Positions 16,526 through 24,883 of a stretch of 40,344 nt of DNA are shown piece after piece. Within the stretch, counting starts at the first letter, position 1. Each line of letters begins with the position of its first letter. The stretch comes from Hyphomicrobiales bacterium (lineage in GTDB: Bacteria > Pseudomonadota > Alphaproteobacteria > Rhizobiales > Rhizobiaceae), in NCBI GenBank assembly GCA_900473915.1, contig UCNG01000018.1, positions 1 through 40,344 on the forward strand, written 5' to 3'. The translations under genes and the position numbers were made by a program. The notes under the pieces were generated by a model. The model did no database searches. It worked only from the letters and a program-made list of their open reading frames with translations, and was not told the origin of the DNA.

Positions 16526-17880
16526 CGCCTGACCTGCCGCTCTCACGCCTCGCCGCTTTTGCCCGCCAGCAGTCGGTGGCACATAAGCCGCTCACCGGTA
16601 TCGGCGGAACGGTGAGCGACGTCTCGCGTTCGGCGATTGCCGTGCGCGGGCTTTCGCGCGATGCGCGGCTGGGCGATGCGGTGGCGATCCATGCGCAAGG
16701 CAATCAGTGCCTTGCCGAGATCATCCGGGTGGCGGATGCGCAGGTGCTGGTAAAACCCTTTGACGACCGCATCATTCCCTCGCTTGGTGCAGCGGTTTTC
16801 GAGGAAGGGCCGCTCAACATCCGCCCGGCGCCGGAATGGCGCGGGCGTGTCATCAATGCGCTGGGCCAGCCGATTGACGGCAAGGGAGCCTTGCAACCCG
16901 GCACGCGGCCCATGGCGTCCGAGAGCCTTGCACCGGCCGCCTTGCGCCGTGCGCGGGTGGATCGCGGTTTGCGCACCGGCGTCAATGTCATCGATATTTT
17001 CACGCCGCTCTGCTTCGGCCAGCGCATCGGCATCTTTGCGGGTTCGGGCGTCGGCAAGTCGACGCTGCTCGCCATGATGACGCGCGCGGCGGATTTCGAC
17101 ACGGTGGTGCTGGCCTTGACCGGCGAGCGCGGACGCGAAGTGCGCGAGATGCTGGAAGAAACCATGGCGGGCCACCTCGACAAGACCATCACGGTGGTTG
17201 CGACTGGCGATGAAAGCCCGATGATGCGCCGCCTCGCGCCCAACACCGCGACCGCCATTGCCGAATATTTCCGCGACCTCGGCCATAATGTCCTGCTGAT
17301 TGTCGATTCCGTCACGCGCTTTGCCCATGCAGCGCGCGAGGTGGCGATTGCGGCGGAAGAGCCGCCGGTTTCGCGCGGCTATCCGCCAAGCGTCTTCAGC
17401 CAGTTGCCGCGCCTTCTGGAGCGTGCCGGTCCCGGCATCACGGAAGCTGGCGGCAGCATCACCGGCATCTATTCGGTGCTGGTTGATGGTGACGATCATA
17501 ACGACCCGGTTTCCGACACCATTCGCGGCACGCTGGACGGTCACATCGTGCTCGACCGCGCGATTGCTGCGCAGGGGCGCTTTCCGGCGGTCGATATTCC
17601 GGGTTCGGTCTCGCGCCTCGCAAAGCACAACTGGACGCCGGAACAGCGCAAGCTGGTCAGCCAGTTGCGGAGCATGGTCGCCCGTTTCGAGGAAACGCGC
17701 GATTTGCGCGCCATCGGCGCCTATCAGAAGGGCCATGACGGCCTTCTGGATCAGGCCGTCGACCTTGTGCCGCGTATCTATGATGCCTTGCAGCAATCGC
17801 CGGAAACCGGCCTATCGGACGATCCCTATAACGACCTTGCCGCGGCACTGCGCGGCGACAGACAGGCGCAACACGCATGA
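16522..17880 (+). CDS. fliI: Flagellar export ATPase FliI
   Basis: Cytoplasmic ATPase that unfolds or energises flagellar substrates at the export gate. 452 residues: N-terminal beta-barrel, Walker A GSGVGKST at 174-181, catalytic-region [14 protein letters not shown], Walker [12 protein letters not shown] and the [19 protein letters not shown] signature shared with F1-beta-like export ATPases. Overlaps flgF and the next gene by 4 bp each. Its usual partners are FliH (candidate at 28712) and FliJ (not found). Confidence 0.97.
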   Translation: MTPDLPLSRLAAFARQQSVAHKPLTGIGGTVSDVSRSAIAVRGLSRDARLGDAVAIHAQGNQCLAEIIRVADAQVLVKPFDDRIIPSLGAAVFEEGPLNIRPAPEWRGRVINALGQPIDGKGALQPGTRPMASESLAPAALRRARVDRGLRTGVNVIDIFTPLCFGQRIGIFAGSGVGKSTLLAMMTRAADFDTVVLALTGERGREVREMLEETMAGHLDKTITVVATGDESPMMRRLAPNTATAIAEYFRDLGHNVLLIVDSVTRFAHAAREVAIAAEEPPVSRGYPPSVFSQLPRLLERAGPGITEAGGSITGIYSVLVDGDDHNDPVSDTIRGTLDGHIVLDRAIAAQGRFPAVDIPGSVSRLAKHNWTPEQRKLVSQLRSMVARFEETRDLRAIGAYQKGHDGLLDQAVDLVPRIYDALQQSPETGLSDDPYNDLAAALRGDRQAQHA

Positions 17881-18479
17881 TGACGGGCTTTCGCAAGACA
17901 AAGGAAGAAAAACTCCTTGCAGACCTGACGGTGGAGGTGGAAGCCGCCGCACGGCAGGAGGGCATGAAGAAGCCGCAAAGCAAGGTGGACCGCTATCTGA
18001 AGATCGCGGCAATCACCCTTGCTGCGGGAAGCGCGATGCTGCCCTTCATCACCTATTTGCAGCGCGCCGATCTGGGCGCGCCGGAAAAGGCCGAGCGCAA
18101 GATCATCGATCCGCTCGACCGCTCGGAGCAGAAGACGGTGCGCCGCTTCCCGTCCTTCCGCCCGTCCGAACAGGTCGCGCCCAACGCCGATGTGGACGAT
18201 ACGATGACGGGTTCCGTCATGTCGAACGGCAAGGGTCTTCCGGGAACAGGTGCAGGCGGCGATGGCGATGGCGGCGACGGGCAGGCCATGCCCAAGCCGG
18301 TTTTCGCGCTGCGCGAGGTGGTCGGCGGCACGGCGATGATCGAGGATACGTCCGGCTACTGGTTCGTTGAAAAGGGCTCGCTGCTGCCCGATGGCAGCCG
18401 CCTTGTTTCCATCGGTCGCGGCGCGGGCACATGGCAGCTTACAACGTCGTCCGGCGATGTGATCCAGAAGACGCCGTAA
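17877..18479 (+). CDS. Single-span membrane protein after fliI, unrecognised
   Basis: I do not recognise this 200-residue protein. It has a charged cytoplasmic N-terminus, one membrane helix at about 43-60 (IAAITLAAGSAMLPFITYL), a Gly/Asp-rich flexible linker near 110-140 (GTGAGGDGDGGDGQ) and a compact C-terminal region about 145-200 with FALREVVGGTAMIEDTSGYWF and two strand-like repeats that could bind another envelope protein. Start overlaps the fliI stop as ATGA. It occupies the place where fliJ often lies but has no FliJ-like long coiled coil, so it is not a FliJ by sequence. Probably flagellum-associated by operon position. Confidence 0.85.
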   Translation: MMTGFRKTKEEKLLADLTVEVEAAARQEGMKKPQSKVDRYLKIAAITLAAGSAMLPFITYLQRADLGAPEKAERKIIDPLDRSEQKTVRRFPSFRPSEQVAPNADVDDTMTGSVMSNGKGLPGTGAGGDGDGGDGQAMPKPVFALREVVGGTAMIEDTSGYWFVEKGSLLPDGSRLVSIGRGAGTWQLTTSSGDVIQKTP

Positions 18480-18493
18480 GCCCTTTTCAGAAC

Positions 18494-18508
18494 CCCGCCG
18501 AGGGCGGG
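18494..18508 (+). terminator. Short GC hairpin after the fliI operon
   Basis: CCCGCC and GGCGGG pair around a 3-base loop 15 bp after the stop. No T run follows, so termination is uncertain; the next gene is convergent, which makes a terminator here likely somewhere. Confidence 0.3.
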
Positions 18509-18525
18509 ATTCCGGTCCGGTTTGA

Positions 18526-18612
18526 ATTGAACCGTTGGAAAGGCTCTAGCTATTTGTTTTGTCGCATTTTCCAACGCAAAACCGCTTCGCACTTTTGCTG
18601 GAAACGCTTTAA
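18526..18612 (-). repeat. Palindromic intergenic repeat, long copy
   Basis: On the minus strand it starts directly after the acetyltransferase stop as TTAAAGCGTTTCCAGC, contains GCGAAGCGGTTTTGCG, and ends with CTTTCCAACGGTTC. TTGGAAA/TTTCCAA and other short arms pair. It has the same central pattern as the copies at 133, 10021 and 36130, with an extra AT-rich half. Confidence 0.6.
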
Positions 18613-19086
18613 TCAGAACTCATATTTCATGATGCGTTCGCCGCAGATCACCTCTCCCGTCATCCGGAAGCCTGTCTGCTCATAGAGTCGCTGGGCACCA
18701 TCGTTGCCCGGCTGAAGGCCGAGAATGACGAAGGGGCAATCCGGCAGTTCTGACAGCAGGCCCAGCAATTGCTTGAGGGCTGCGCGGCCATAGCCCTTGC
18801 CCTGATGGCGCGCGTCGATCATGAGGCGATAGATCCAGTAGTTTCCATCGTCGTCATCCAGGGCATACATGGCAAAGCCGACCGGCTCGCCTCCGGCCCG
18901 GATAAGGAGCGGAACACAGGCCGGGTTCTCCTCAGCGTCTTCCAGCGATTCCTCATTGCTGGCCACAAAGTCCTGCTGATGCGGATGAGGATGCAGGGCT
19001 ATCACCTGCGGGTAATCTGCCTGCCTGACCGGTTCGAGGGTCACGGCGGTATCGTTTGCAGCGCGAGGCTGTCCATTCTGTTTCAT
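18613..19086 (-). CDS. GNAT acetyltransferase (polyamine-acetyltransferase-like)
   Basis: Transfers acetyl from acetyl-CoA to an amine. 157 residues with the GNAT acetyl-CoA pyrophosphate loop QGKGYGRA at 95-102, the preceding strand YWIYRLMID and a C-terminal GFRMTGEVICGERIMKYEF. The pattern GFAMYALDDDDGNYWIYRLMI recalls spermidine/diamine acetyltransferases of the BltD type; the substrate remains inferred. Start ATG at 19086 has AGGA ten bases upstream. It is the only gene in the 10-40 kb part clearly not flagellar, and stands opposite to both flanking flagellar operons. Preceded by a 21-codon ORF with a strong ribosome binding site. Confidence 0.9.
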   Translation of the reverse strand: MKQNGQPRAANDTAVTLEPVRQADYPQVIALHPHPHQQDFVASNEESLEDAEENPACVPLLIRAGGEPVGFAMYALDDDDGNYWIYRLMIDARHQGKGYGRAALKQLLGLLSELPDCPFVILGLQPGNDGAQRLYEQTGFRMTGEVICGERIMKYEF

Positions 19087-19183
19087 GACAGTGGGTTCCT
19101 GTAAGGCGCACGAGCTGGGCGTCCGGATGGACGCACGGCGCTCCAAGTTTCGATAGGATGCCCGCTGGCCGATAGGAAACGCT

Positions 19184-19249
19184 TTAAACGGTCGCGCCTT
19201 GGCGCGTTCCAAAACCAGCGAGCGTGGCAAATTCTGTCTTGTTCAGCAT
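19184..19249 (-). CDS. 21-residue leader ORF upstream of the acetyltransferase
   Basis: Reads MLNKTEFATLAGFGTRQGAT then V and TAA. GGGAGG lies five bases before the ATG, the best ribosome binding site in the neighbourhood. Inside it CGCGCC/GGCGCG forms a perfect 6-bp stem with a 2-base loop. It ends 97 bp before the acetyltransferase start on the same strand. It could be a regulatory leader peptide or a small protein; there is no homology evidence. Confidence 0.4.
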   Translation of the reverse strand: MLNKTEFATLAGFGTRQGATV

Positions 19250-19304
19250 GTCGCACCTCCCGGTTCGCGTTGACGATGGCTTGCAGTTAGCCGCTTTCCT
19301 GGCA

Positions 19305-19324
19305 TCACGCAAGTCTCGCACAAG
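19305..19324 (+). promoter_or_regulatory. Candidate FtcR box upstream of flgB
   Basis: TCACGCAAG (19305-19313) and TCGCACAAG (19316-19324) are near-identical direct repeats spaced exactly 11 bp, one helical turn. They lie about 50-70 bp before the flgB start. A loose CtrA-like TTAA-N7-TGAA follows at 19339-19353. Binding is inferred only. Confidence 0.45.
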
Positions 19325-19374
19325 ATTCGCTGTGTAGGTTAACGAACAGTGAATAAGGATGGCGGGTAATAGTT

Positions 19375-19755
19375 ATGGGGCCGATTCATCTCTTCGATCT
19401 GGCCGCAAGGCAGGCGCAGTGGCTGTCGGTAAGGCAGGCCACGGTCGCGGGCAATGTTGCCAATGCGAATACGCCTGATTTTCGTGCGCGTGATGTGCAG
19501 CCTTTTGCGGATGTGCTGGACAAGACGCAGCTCACCATGGCGGCCACCAGCCCCTTGCATCTGGAAACCGGAGCCGATGGGATCGCGGCCACGCGCCTGC
19601 GCCCCGACGACATCACCGAGCAGACCCATTCGGGCAATACGGTCGATGTCGAACAGGAAATGATGAAGGCCGGTGAGATTGCCCGCGAATATTCGCTCAA
19701 CACAAGCATCGTGAAGGCGTTCCACCGCATGATGCTGTCGGTTGCGAAGGGATAG
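19375..19755 (+). CDS. flgB: Flagellar basal-body rod protein FlgB
   Basis: Proximal rod subunit next to FliE and FlgC. 126 residues, close to the usual length, with the N-terminal rod motif [22 protein letters not shown] and a C-terminal helix ending MMLSVAKG. First gene of the longest flagellar operon, running to fliP with mostly overlapping or touching genes. The upstream region carries the phased repeat at 19305. No Sec signal, as expected for a type III substrate. Confidence 0.96.
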   Translation: MGPIHLFDLAARQAQWLSVRQATVAGNVANANTPDFRARDVQPFADVLDKTQLTMAATSPLHLETGADGIAATRLRPDDITEQTHSGNTVDVEQEMMKAGEIAREYSLNTSIVKAFHRMMLSVAKG

Positions 19756-19757
19756 TC

Positions 19758-20180
19758 ATGTCTTCCGATGCCTTGCAGAGCACATTGAAGATCGCAGCGT
19801 CGGGCCTTTCGGCCCAATCGACGCGTCTGCGCATCGTTTCCGAAAACATCGCCAATGCGCAGTCCACCGCCAAGACCGCCGATGCCGATCCCTATCGCCG
19901 CAAGACGGTTTCCTTCCGTACCGAGCTGGAACAGGGCACCGGAGCCGCCGAAGTCCGCATTGCGGAAGTCGGCAAGGATACGTCGCCCTTCGTCGAGCAA
20001 TACGAGCCGAGCCATCCCGCAGCGGATGAGCGCGGCTATGTCCGCTATCCCAACGTCAACATGGTCGTTGAAATGGCTGACATGCGTGAAGCCAATCGTT
20101 CCTATGAAGCCAATTTGCAGGTCGTGAAACAAGCCCGTGAGCTGATCTCCATGACCATCGATCTCTTGAGGAGCACATAA
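19758..20180 (+). CDS. flgC: Flagellar basal-body rod protein FlgC
   Basis: Rod subunit stacked on FlgB. 140 residues with the N-terminal [20 protein letters not shown] signature and the C-terminal [27 protein letters not shown], both typical of FlgC. Two bases after flgB; its stop overlaps the fliE start by 1 base (TAATG). Confidence 0.96.
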   Translation: MSSDALQSTLKIAASGLSAQSTRLRIVSENIANAQSTAKTADADPYRRKTVSFRTELEQGTGAAEVRIAEVGKDTSPFVEQYEPSHPAADERGYVRYPNVNMVVEMADMREANRSYEANLQVVKQARELISMTIDLLRST

Positions 20181-20515
20181 TGTACGACTCGATCATGAGC
20201 ATTTCGGCGCGCAATGCCCTGTCGCGCCTTTCCGAGACGGTCGCCGAAAAGGGCGTGGGTTCAGCCTCCGCGCCGCAGGCGGTTCCGGCCGCTCCCGGCG
20301 CTTCGTTCGGCGAAGTCCTGTCGCAGATGACGGATTCCGTCGGCCAGAAATTGCAGGCGGCAGAAGCAACCTCCATTCAGGGCATCAAGGGCGATGCGCC
20401 GGTGCGCGACGTGGTCAGCTCCGTCATGGAAGCCGAACAGTCGCTCCAGACCGCCATCGCGATCCGCGACAAGATCGTGCAGGCATATCTCGAAATCAGC
20501 CGTATGCCGATCTAG
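20180..20515 (+). CDS. fliE: Flagellar hook-basal body protein FliE
   Basis: Adaptor between the MS ring and the rod and an early export substrate. 111 residues, normal length; the conserved C-terminal half [20 protein letters not shown] followed by [14 protein letters not shown] is clear. GAGGAG lies just before the start within flgC. The following 85-bp gap contains a hairpin at 20528-20558. Confidence 0.95.
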   Translation: MYDSIMSISARNALSRLSETVAEKGVGSASAPQAVPAAPGASFGEVLSQMTDSVGQKLQAAEATSIQGIKGDAPVRDVVSSVMEAEQSLQTAIAIRDKIVQAYLEISRMPI

Positions 20516-20527
20516 CGTTTGATCCAA

Positions 20528-20558
20528 AAGTCGCCGTTTGCAACCCGCATGGCGACTT
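20528..20558 (+). other. Hairpin between fliE and flgG
   Basis: Perfect 8-base arms AAGTCGCC and GGCGACTT with a 15-base loop and no T run. It sits in the largest gap of the flgB-fliP operon. It may be an mRNA processing or stability element that lets flgG be expressed at a different level. Confidence 0.45.
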
Positions 20559-20600
20559 GTGATTCAGACTTCTGTCCAGACGAGAGATTAAGGACGCGCC

Positions 20601-21389
20601 ATGAAAGCCCTGACGATTGCCGCCACCGGCATGAACGCCCAGCAGCTCAATCTGGAAGTGATCGCCAACAACATCGCCAATATCAACACCACCGGCTTCA
20701 AGCGTGCGCGGGCCGAGTTTACCGATCTGCTCTATCAGTCGGAGCGGACGGCGGGCGTGCCCAATCAGGCGAACCAGGCCATTGTGCCGGAAGGCGCGCT
20801 GGTTGGCCTTGGCGTGCAGACGGCGGCGGTGCGCAATCTCCACATGCAGGGCAGCTTCAACCAGACCGGCAATCCCTATGACGTGGCGCTGACCGGGCGC
20901 GGCTGGTTTCAGATCCAGAGCCCGACGGGCGAAACGCTTTATACCCGCGCCGGCGCGTTCAACAAGAATGCCGACGGCCAGCTCGTGACGCTGGACGGCA
21001 ACCCGGTCGAACCGGCAATCACCATTCCGCCGGACGCTATCGAGGTGACGATCACCGATACGGGGCAGGTGTTCGCGAAATTGCAGGATCAGGTCAATCA
21101 GGTCGATCTCGGCCAGCTCACCCTTGCGAACTTCACCAATGAGGCGGGCCTGGAGCCGCTCGGCGGCAATCTCTACCGCGAAACGGAAGCATCCGGCGGT
21201 CCGCTGGTCGGCGTTCCGGGTGATCCGGGCTACGGCTCGATCAAGCAAGGCTATCTCGAAGCGTCGAATGTCGATCCGGTGAAGGAAATCACCGATCTCA
21301 TCACCGCGCAGCGCGCCTATGAAATGAATTCCAAGGTCATTCAGGCTGCCGACGAAATGGCGGCGACCGTGTCGAAGAACCTGCGCTGA
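20601..21389 (+). CDS. flgG: Flagellar distal rod protein FlgG
   Basis: Major distal rod subunit crossing the peptidoglycan. 262 residues, standard length, beginning [20 protein letters not shown] and continuing [15 protein letters not shown], with central [20 protein letters not shown] and C-terminal [20 protein letters not shown]. The C-terminal half shows the usual FlgG/FlgE/FlgF kinship. Likely translationally close to flgA, whose start is 5 bp after its stop. Confidence 0.97.
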   Translation: MKALTIAATGMNAQQLNLEVIANNIANINTTGFKRARAEFTDLLYQSERTAGVPNQANQAIVPEGALVGLGVQTAAVRNLHMQGSFNQTGNPYDVALTGRGWFQIQSPTGETLYTRAGAFNKNADGQLVTLDGNPVEPAITIPPDAIEVTITDTGQVFAKLQDQVNQVDLGQLTLANFTNEAGLEPLGGNLYRETEASGGPLVGVPGDPGYGSIKQGYLEASNVDPVKEITDLITAQRAYEMNSKVIQAADEMAATVSKNLR

Positions 21390-21394
21390 CGGTG

Positions 21395-21883
21395 ATGACG
21401 ATGCGGCTGGCGAAAGCAATCTTACGGAAAACAGGGCTGGCGCTTGCAGGCGGGTTGCTGCTCGCGGCAACAACCGGTGCGGTTGCTGCCGACCGCATCG
21501 CTTTTGTCGTGCCTTCCGCCACCGTTTATCCCGGCCAGATCGTGAGCGACACGGCGCTTCTGGAAAAGCAGTTCTTCATCAATGCACCGGCAGCGGCCCA
21601 ATATGTGCTGTCGCCCGATCAGGCGGCGGGCAAGGTGGCGCGCAAGACCCTGCTTCCCGGCAAGCCCATCCTTGTCTCGGCCTTGGGCGAGCCGTCGCTG
21701 GTCACGCGCGGCGTTCCGGCACCTCTGGTCTTTACCGCCGGTATGCTGACCATAACAGCCATGGGCACCCCGCTGGAATCCGGTGCGGCTGGCGATTTCA
21801 TCAAGGTTCGCAACGTTGACAGCGGCATCATCGTGTCCGGCACGGTGCTGGCTGATGGTCGTATTCAGGTGGGGATGCAGTGA
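21395..21883 (+). CDS. flgA: Flagellar P-ring assembly chaperone FlgA
   Basis: Periplasmic chaperone for the P ring. About 162 residues: a Sec signal peptide with a hydrophobic core LALAGGLLLAATTGAVAA, then an SAF-type domain (ADRIAFVVPSATVYPGQIVS, RKTLLPGKPILVSAL) and a C-terminal KVRNVDSGIIVSGTVLADGR. Shorter than enteric FlgA, as is common in rhizobia. Start is ambiguous between GTG 21392, ATG 21395 and ATG 21401; no strong ribosome binding site decides. Overlaps the flgI start by 4 bp. Confidence 0.93.
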   Translation: MTMRLAKAILRKTGLALAGGLLLAATTGAVAADRIAFVVPSATVYPGQIVSDTALLEKQFFINAPAAAQYVLSPDQAAGKVARKTLLPGKPILVSALGEPSLVTRGVPAPLVFTAGMLTITAMGTPLESGAAGDFIKVRNVDSGIIVSGTVLADGRIQVGMQ

Positions 21884-23109
21884 AGAAGACTTGCGCCGCC
21901 CTATTCACCGCTTTCGCACTCCTGTTCCAGCCCGTCGCAGGCTTTGCGGACGAGTCGTCGAAGAACGCGCGGGAATTCGGTTCCGCGGTGGATGCCGACG
22001 CCGATTGGCTGGGCTCCGGCGGCGATCCGTCCAAGATGGCTTATGCCGAGCTTGGCCGGGGCAGCGCGGTCGCGCGCCTGAAGGACATCGCCACCATTCA
22101 GGGCGTGCGTGAAAACCAGCTTGTGGGCTACGGTCTCGTCATCGGCCTCAAGGGCACGGGCGATAGCTTGCGCAATTCGCCGTTCACCGAACAGTCCATG
22201 CGCGCCATGCTGGACAATCTCGGCATCAGTGCCCCGCGCAATTCCACCCGCTCGAAAAACACCGCTGCGGTCATCGTAACCGCCAACCTGCCCGCCTTTG
22301 CCGGGGCCGGTTCGCGTATTGACGTTACGGTATCGTCGCTCGGCGATGCGACCTCCTTGCAAGGCGGCACGCTGGTCATGACCCAGCTTATGGGTGCCGA
22401 CAACCAGATTTATGCCGTGGCGCAAGGCAATATGATCGTGTCCGGCTTTTCGGCGGAAGGCGAAGCCGCAAGCGTCACGCAGGGCGTGCCGACTTCCGGC
22501 CGTATCCCGAACGGCGCGCTGGTCGAGCGCGAAGTGGCTGGCAATTTCGGCAAGGAAAGTGAAATGATCGTCGAGCTGCGCGATCCCGATTTCACTACTG
22601 CCGTGCGCGCTGCCGATACGATCAATGTCTTCGCCAAGCGCCGTTACGGGCGCGGGGTGGCCATTGCCCGCGATGCCAAGACGATCCGTCTTTCGCGCCC
22701 GAAGAATGTGCCTGCCGCCCGTTTCCTGGCCGAGCTTGAGGGCCTGCCGATCACGACCGATGAGGTGGCCCGTGTGGTGGTGGATGAGCGAACCGGGACT
22801 GTCGTCATCGGCGAGAAGGTGCGCATTTCCAAAGTCGCTATCAGCCATGGCAGCCTGACCGTCCGGGTGACGGAAACGCCGATGGTCGTCCAGCCTGAAC
22901 CATTCAGCGACGGCGTGACGGCGGTTGAGCCGAACACCGATATCGCCGTCAACCAGCAGAACGCCAAGATCGGCATCCTGACCGGCGCGAACCTTGAAAA
23001 TCTGGTGAAGGGCCTGAACCAGATCGGCGTGAAGCCGACCGGCATCATCGCGATATTGCAGGCCATCAAGACATCCGGCGCGCTTCACGCGGAACTGGTG
23101 GTGCAATGA
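21880..23109 (+). CDS. flgI: Flagellar P-ring protein FlgI (GTG start)
   Basis: Builds the P ring around the rod in the peptidoglycan layer. 409 residues with a signal peptide cleaved after GFA at about 23. Between the signal and the first conserved segment (RLKDIATIQGVRENQLVGYG) lie about 40 extra residues, Ala/Asp/Ser-rich, not present in the standard 365-residue proteins. The remaining domains are typical (GLVIGLKGTGDSLRNSPFTE, QAIKTSGALHAELVVQ). GTG start overlaps the flgA stop as GTGA. Confidence 0.96.
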   Translation: MKKTCAALFTAFALLFQPVAGFADESSKNAREFGSAVDADADWLGSGGDPSKMAYAELGRGSAVARLKDIATIQGVRENQLVGYGLVIGLKGTGDSLRNSPFTEQSMRAMLDNLGISAPRNSTRSKNTAAVIVTANLPAFAGAGSRIDVTVSSLGDATSLQGGTLVMTQLMGADNQIYAVAQGNMIVSGFSAEGEAASVTQGVPTSGRIPNGALVEREVAGNFGKESEMIVELRDPDFTTAVRAADTINVFAKRRYGRGVAIARDAKTIRLSRPKNVPAARFLAELEGLPITTDEVARVVVDERTGTVVIGEKVRISKVAISHGSLTVRVTETPMVVQPEPFSDGVTAVEPNTDIAVNQQNAKIGILTGANLENLVKGLNQIGVKPTGIIAILQAIKTSGALHAELVVQ

Positions 23110-23651
23110 CCAAGGCTCGTAAAATGATCCGGTGCGGCTCGGCAGCGATGCTGTTTCTGGCGGCATCCGTCCCCGCTTTCGCCGATCCGCCCGCACTCGG
23201 CAATCTCGATGAAATCCGCAAGTTCTGCGGCAATATCGACGATCAGGCGGCGGATGCGCGCTATGCGCTGCAAACCCGACAGCTGACCGAGCTGAAGGCC
23301 GATGTCGAAGAGCGGATGCGGGCGCTTGAGGAAAAGCGCCGGGAATATGAAATGTGGCTGAAGCGCCGCGACGAGTTCGTCAGCAAGGCGCAGGATTCGC
23401 TGGTCGACATCATCTCGAAGATGAAGCCGGAGGCGGCGGCAGCGCAGATGACGCTTATCGGCGACGAGGCGGCGGCGGCCCTGATCCTCAAGCTCAACCC
23501 GCGCGTTTCCAGCATCATCCTCAATGAAATGCCGCCGGAAAAGGCGGCCAAGCTTGCCCGCGTCATCGTTGGTTCGCAGCGCACCTCGACCGCGCCGCAG
23601 CCTGCCAGCGACCAGCGCGCCGCAGCGCAGACCGGGAATACGGTGCAATGA
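23106..23651 (+). CDS. motE: MotE, periplasmic chaperone for MotC
   Basis: Rhizobial motility protein; in Sinorhizobium it is reported to help MotC fold and be stable in the periplasm. 181 residues: signal peptide ending AFA at about 26, a coiled coil at about 55-100 (TELKADVEERMRALEEKRRE) and a helical MgtE-N-like domain at about 105-160 (DIISKMKPEAAAAQM, LNPRVSSIILNEMPPEKAAK). A Gln/Ala-rich tail follows. Overlaps flgI and flgH by 4 bp each. Cysteines at 10 and about 41. Confidence 0.9.
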   Translation: MTKARKMIRCGSAAMLFLAASVPAFADPPALGNLDEIRKFCGNIDDQAADARYALQTRQLTELKADVEERMRALEEKRREYEMWLKRRDEFVSKAQDSLVDIISKMKPEAAAAQMTLIGDEAAAALILKLNPRVSSIILNEMPPEKAAKLARVIVGSQRTSTAPQPASDQRAAAQTGNTVQ

Positions 23652-24376
23652 AGAACAGCATGAACAAAGCGACCCTTGCAGCAGCAACCCTGATCCTTCT
23701 GGCCGGTTGCGCGACCAAGCCGGAGGAAATCGGCCGCGCGCCTGACCTGTCGCCGGTCGCGGCCAATCTTGGCATGCAGAACAATCCGCAGTTCAACGGC
23801 TATCCGGCGCGCCCGAGCAAGGCGTCCTATTCGCTCTGGGATCAGCGTTCGACCAATTTCTTCAAGGACCCGCGCGCCGCAACGCCCGGCGATGTGCTGA
23901 CCGTCATCATTTCCATCAACGATCGCGCTAACCTCGACAACAAGACGGACCGCGAGCGCGTGTCGAAGGGCATCTACGGCGCGGGCGGTTCGTTCGCGAC
24001 CAGCAGCATTACGGGCGCGGCGGCTGGCGGCGACATGGACGCTTCGGTCAACACGCATTCCGACAGCAAGTCGAAGGGCAAGGGCACCATTGAGCGCAGC
24101 GAGGATATCCGCCTGCAGGTCGCAGCCATCGTCACCGATACGCTGCCGAACGGAAACATGATCATCCGTGGCTCGCAGGAAGTGCGCGTGAACAATGAAT
24201 TGCGCGTGCTGAATGTCGCTGGTGTCGTGCGTCCGCGCGATATTTCCGGCAACAACACGATTTCCTACGACAAGATTGCCGAAGCCCGCATTTCCTATGG
24301 CGGTCGCGGACGACTGAGCGAGATTCAGCAGCCGCCTTACGGCCAGCAGATTCTCGATCAGGTTTCTCCCTTCTAA
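23648..24376 (+). CDS. flgH: Flagellar L-ring lipoprotein FlgH
   Basis: Outer-membrane L ring. 242 residues, with a lipoprotein signal whose lipobox LLAG precedes Cys21, the likely lipid-modified residue. Conserved segments PGDVLTVIISINDRANLDNKT and GNMIIRGSQEVRVNNELRVL are present. The C-terminus GQQILDQVSPF matches the family. Overlaps motE by 4 bp; 12 bp before fliL. Confidence 0.96.
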   Translation: MKNSMNKATLAAATLILLAGCATKPEEIGRAPDLSPVAANLGMQNNPQFNGYPARPSKASYSLWDQRSTNFFKDPRAATPGDVLTVIISINDRANLDNKTDRERVSKGIYGAGGSFATSSITGAAAGGDMDASVNTHSDSKSKGKGTIERSEDIRLQVAAIVTDTLPNGNMIIRGSQEVRVNNELRVLNVAGVVRPRDISGNNTISYDKIAEARISYGGRGRLSEIQQPPYGQQILDQVSPF

Positions 24377-24388
24377 GGCATACCGGAT

Positions 24389-24883
24389 ATGAGCGACACG
24401 ACGGCAACGGAAAAGGACGGCAAGGCGAAAAGCTCGCTGACAGGGCTTCTGGCGGCGCTCGCGATCCTGACCGTCATCGCCGGTGGCGGCGGCTGGTATC
24501 TGGGCGGCATGATTTCCGCCGACAGGCAGGCATCGGCCAGGCCCTCCGGCAAGGAAGACAAGCCGAAACAGGGTGACTTTGAATCGCGCTCCATCGGTAC
24601 TGTCGTGCCCTTGCAGCCGATTGTGACCAATCTCGGCATTCCGCAGGATACGTGGGTGCGGCTTGAGGCGTCGCTGGTGGCAAAGCCCGGACATGAAATT
24701 CCGGCGGCGCTGGCGGCAAGCGTCGGCGATGATTTCCTGAGCTTCCTGCGCAGCGTCAATCTCATGCAATTGCAAGGCGCGGCGGGGCTTGCCTATCTGC
24801 GCGCCGATCTGGAAGAACGCGCGCGCCTGCGTTCGGAAGGCGCGGTCGACCGCGTCTTCATCTCGGCGCTGGTGGTAGAATGA
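24389..24883 (+). CDS. fliL: Flagellar basal-body protein FliL
   Basis: Inner-membrane stator-associated protein that supports torque and stator activation. 164 residues with a short basic N-terminus, one membrane span at about 19-41 (LLAALAILTVIAGGGGWYL) and a periplasmic domain (VPLQPIVTNLGIPQDTWVRL, DDFLSFLRSVNLMQLQGAAG) resembling a stomatin-like fold. Overlaps fliP by 4 bp. Confidence 0.93.
   Translation: MSDTTATEKDGKAKSSLTGLLAALAILTVIAGGGGWYLGGMISADRQASARPSGKEDKPKQGDFESRSIGTVVPLQPIVTNLGIPQDTWVRLEASLVAKPGHEIPAALAASVGDDFLSFLRSVNLMQLQGAAGLAYLRADLEERARLRSEGAVDRVFISALVVE

Noticed and set aside
14855-16582. Continuous minus-strand open frame extending motA by about 575 codons, antisense to the DUF1217 gene and flgF
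   Set aside because: Composition is Arg/His/Asp-rich nonsense typical of the antisense of GC-rich genes; the opposite strand carries recognisable FlgF and DUF1217 proteins.
16543-17796. 417-codon minus-strand open frame opposite fliI
   Set aside because: Antisense to a clear FliI ATPase; no ribosome binding site, no recognisable domain.
19087-19230. 48-codon N-terminal extension of the acetyltransferase
   Set aside because: Arg/Ser-rich, no ribosome binding site at its start; the ATG at 19086 has AGGA and gives a normal GNAT length.
23261-24775. 504-codon minus-strand open frame opposite motE, flgH and fliL
   Set aside because: Covers three well-supported coupled genes on the plus strand; translation has no family features.
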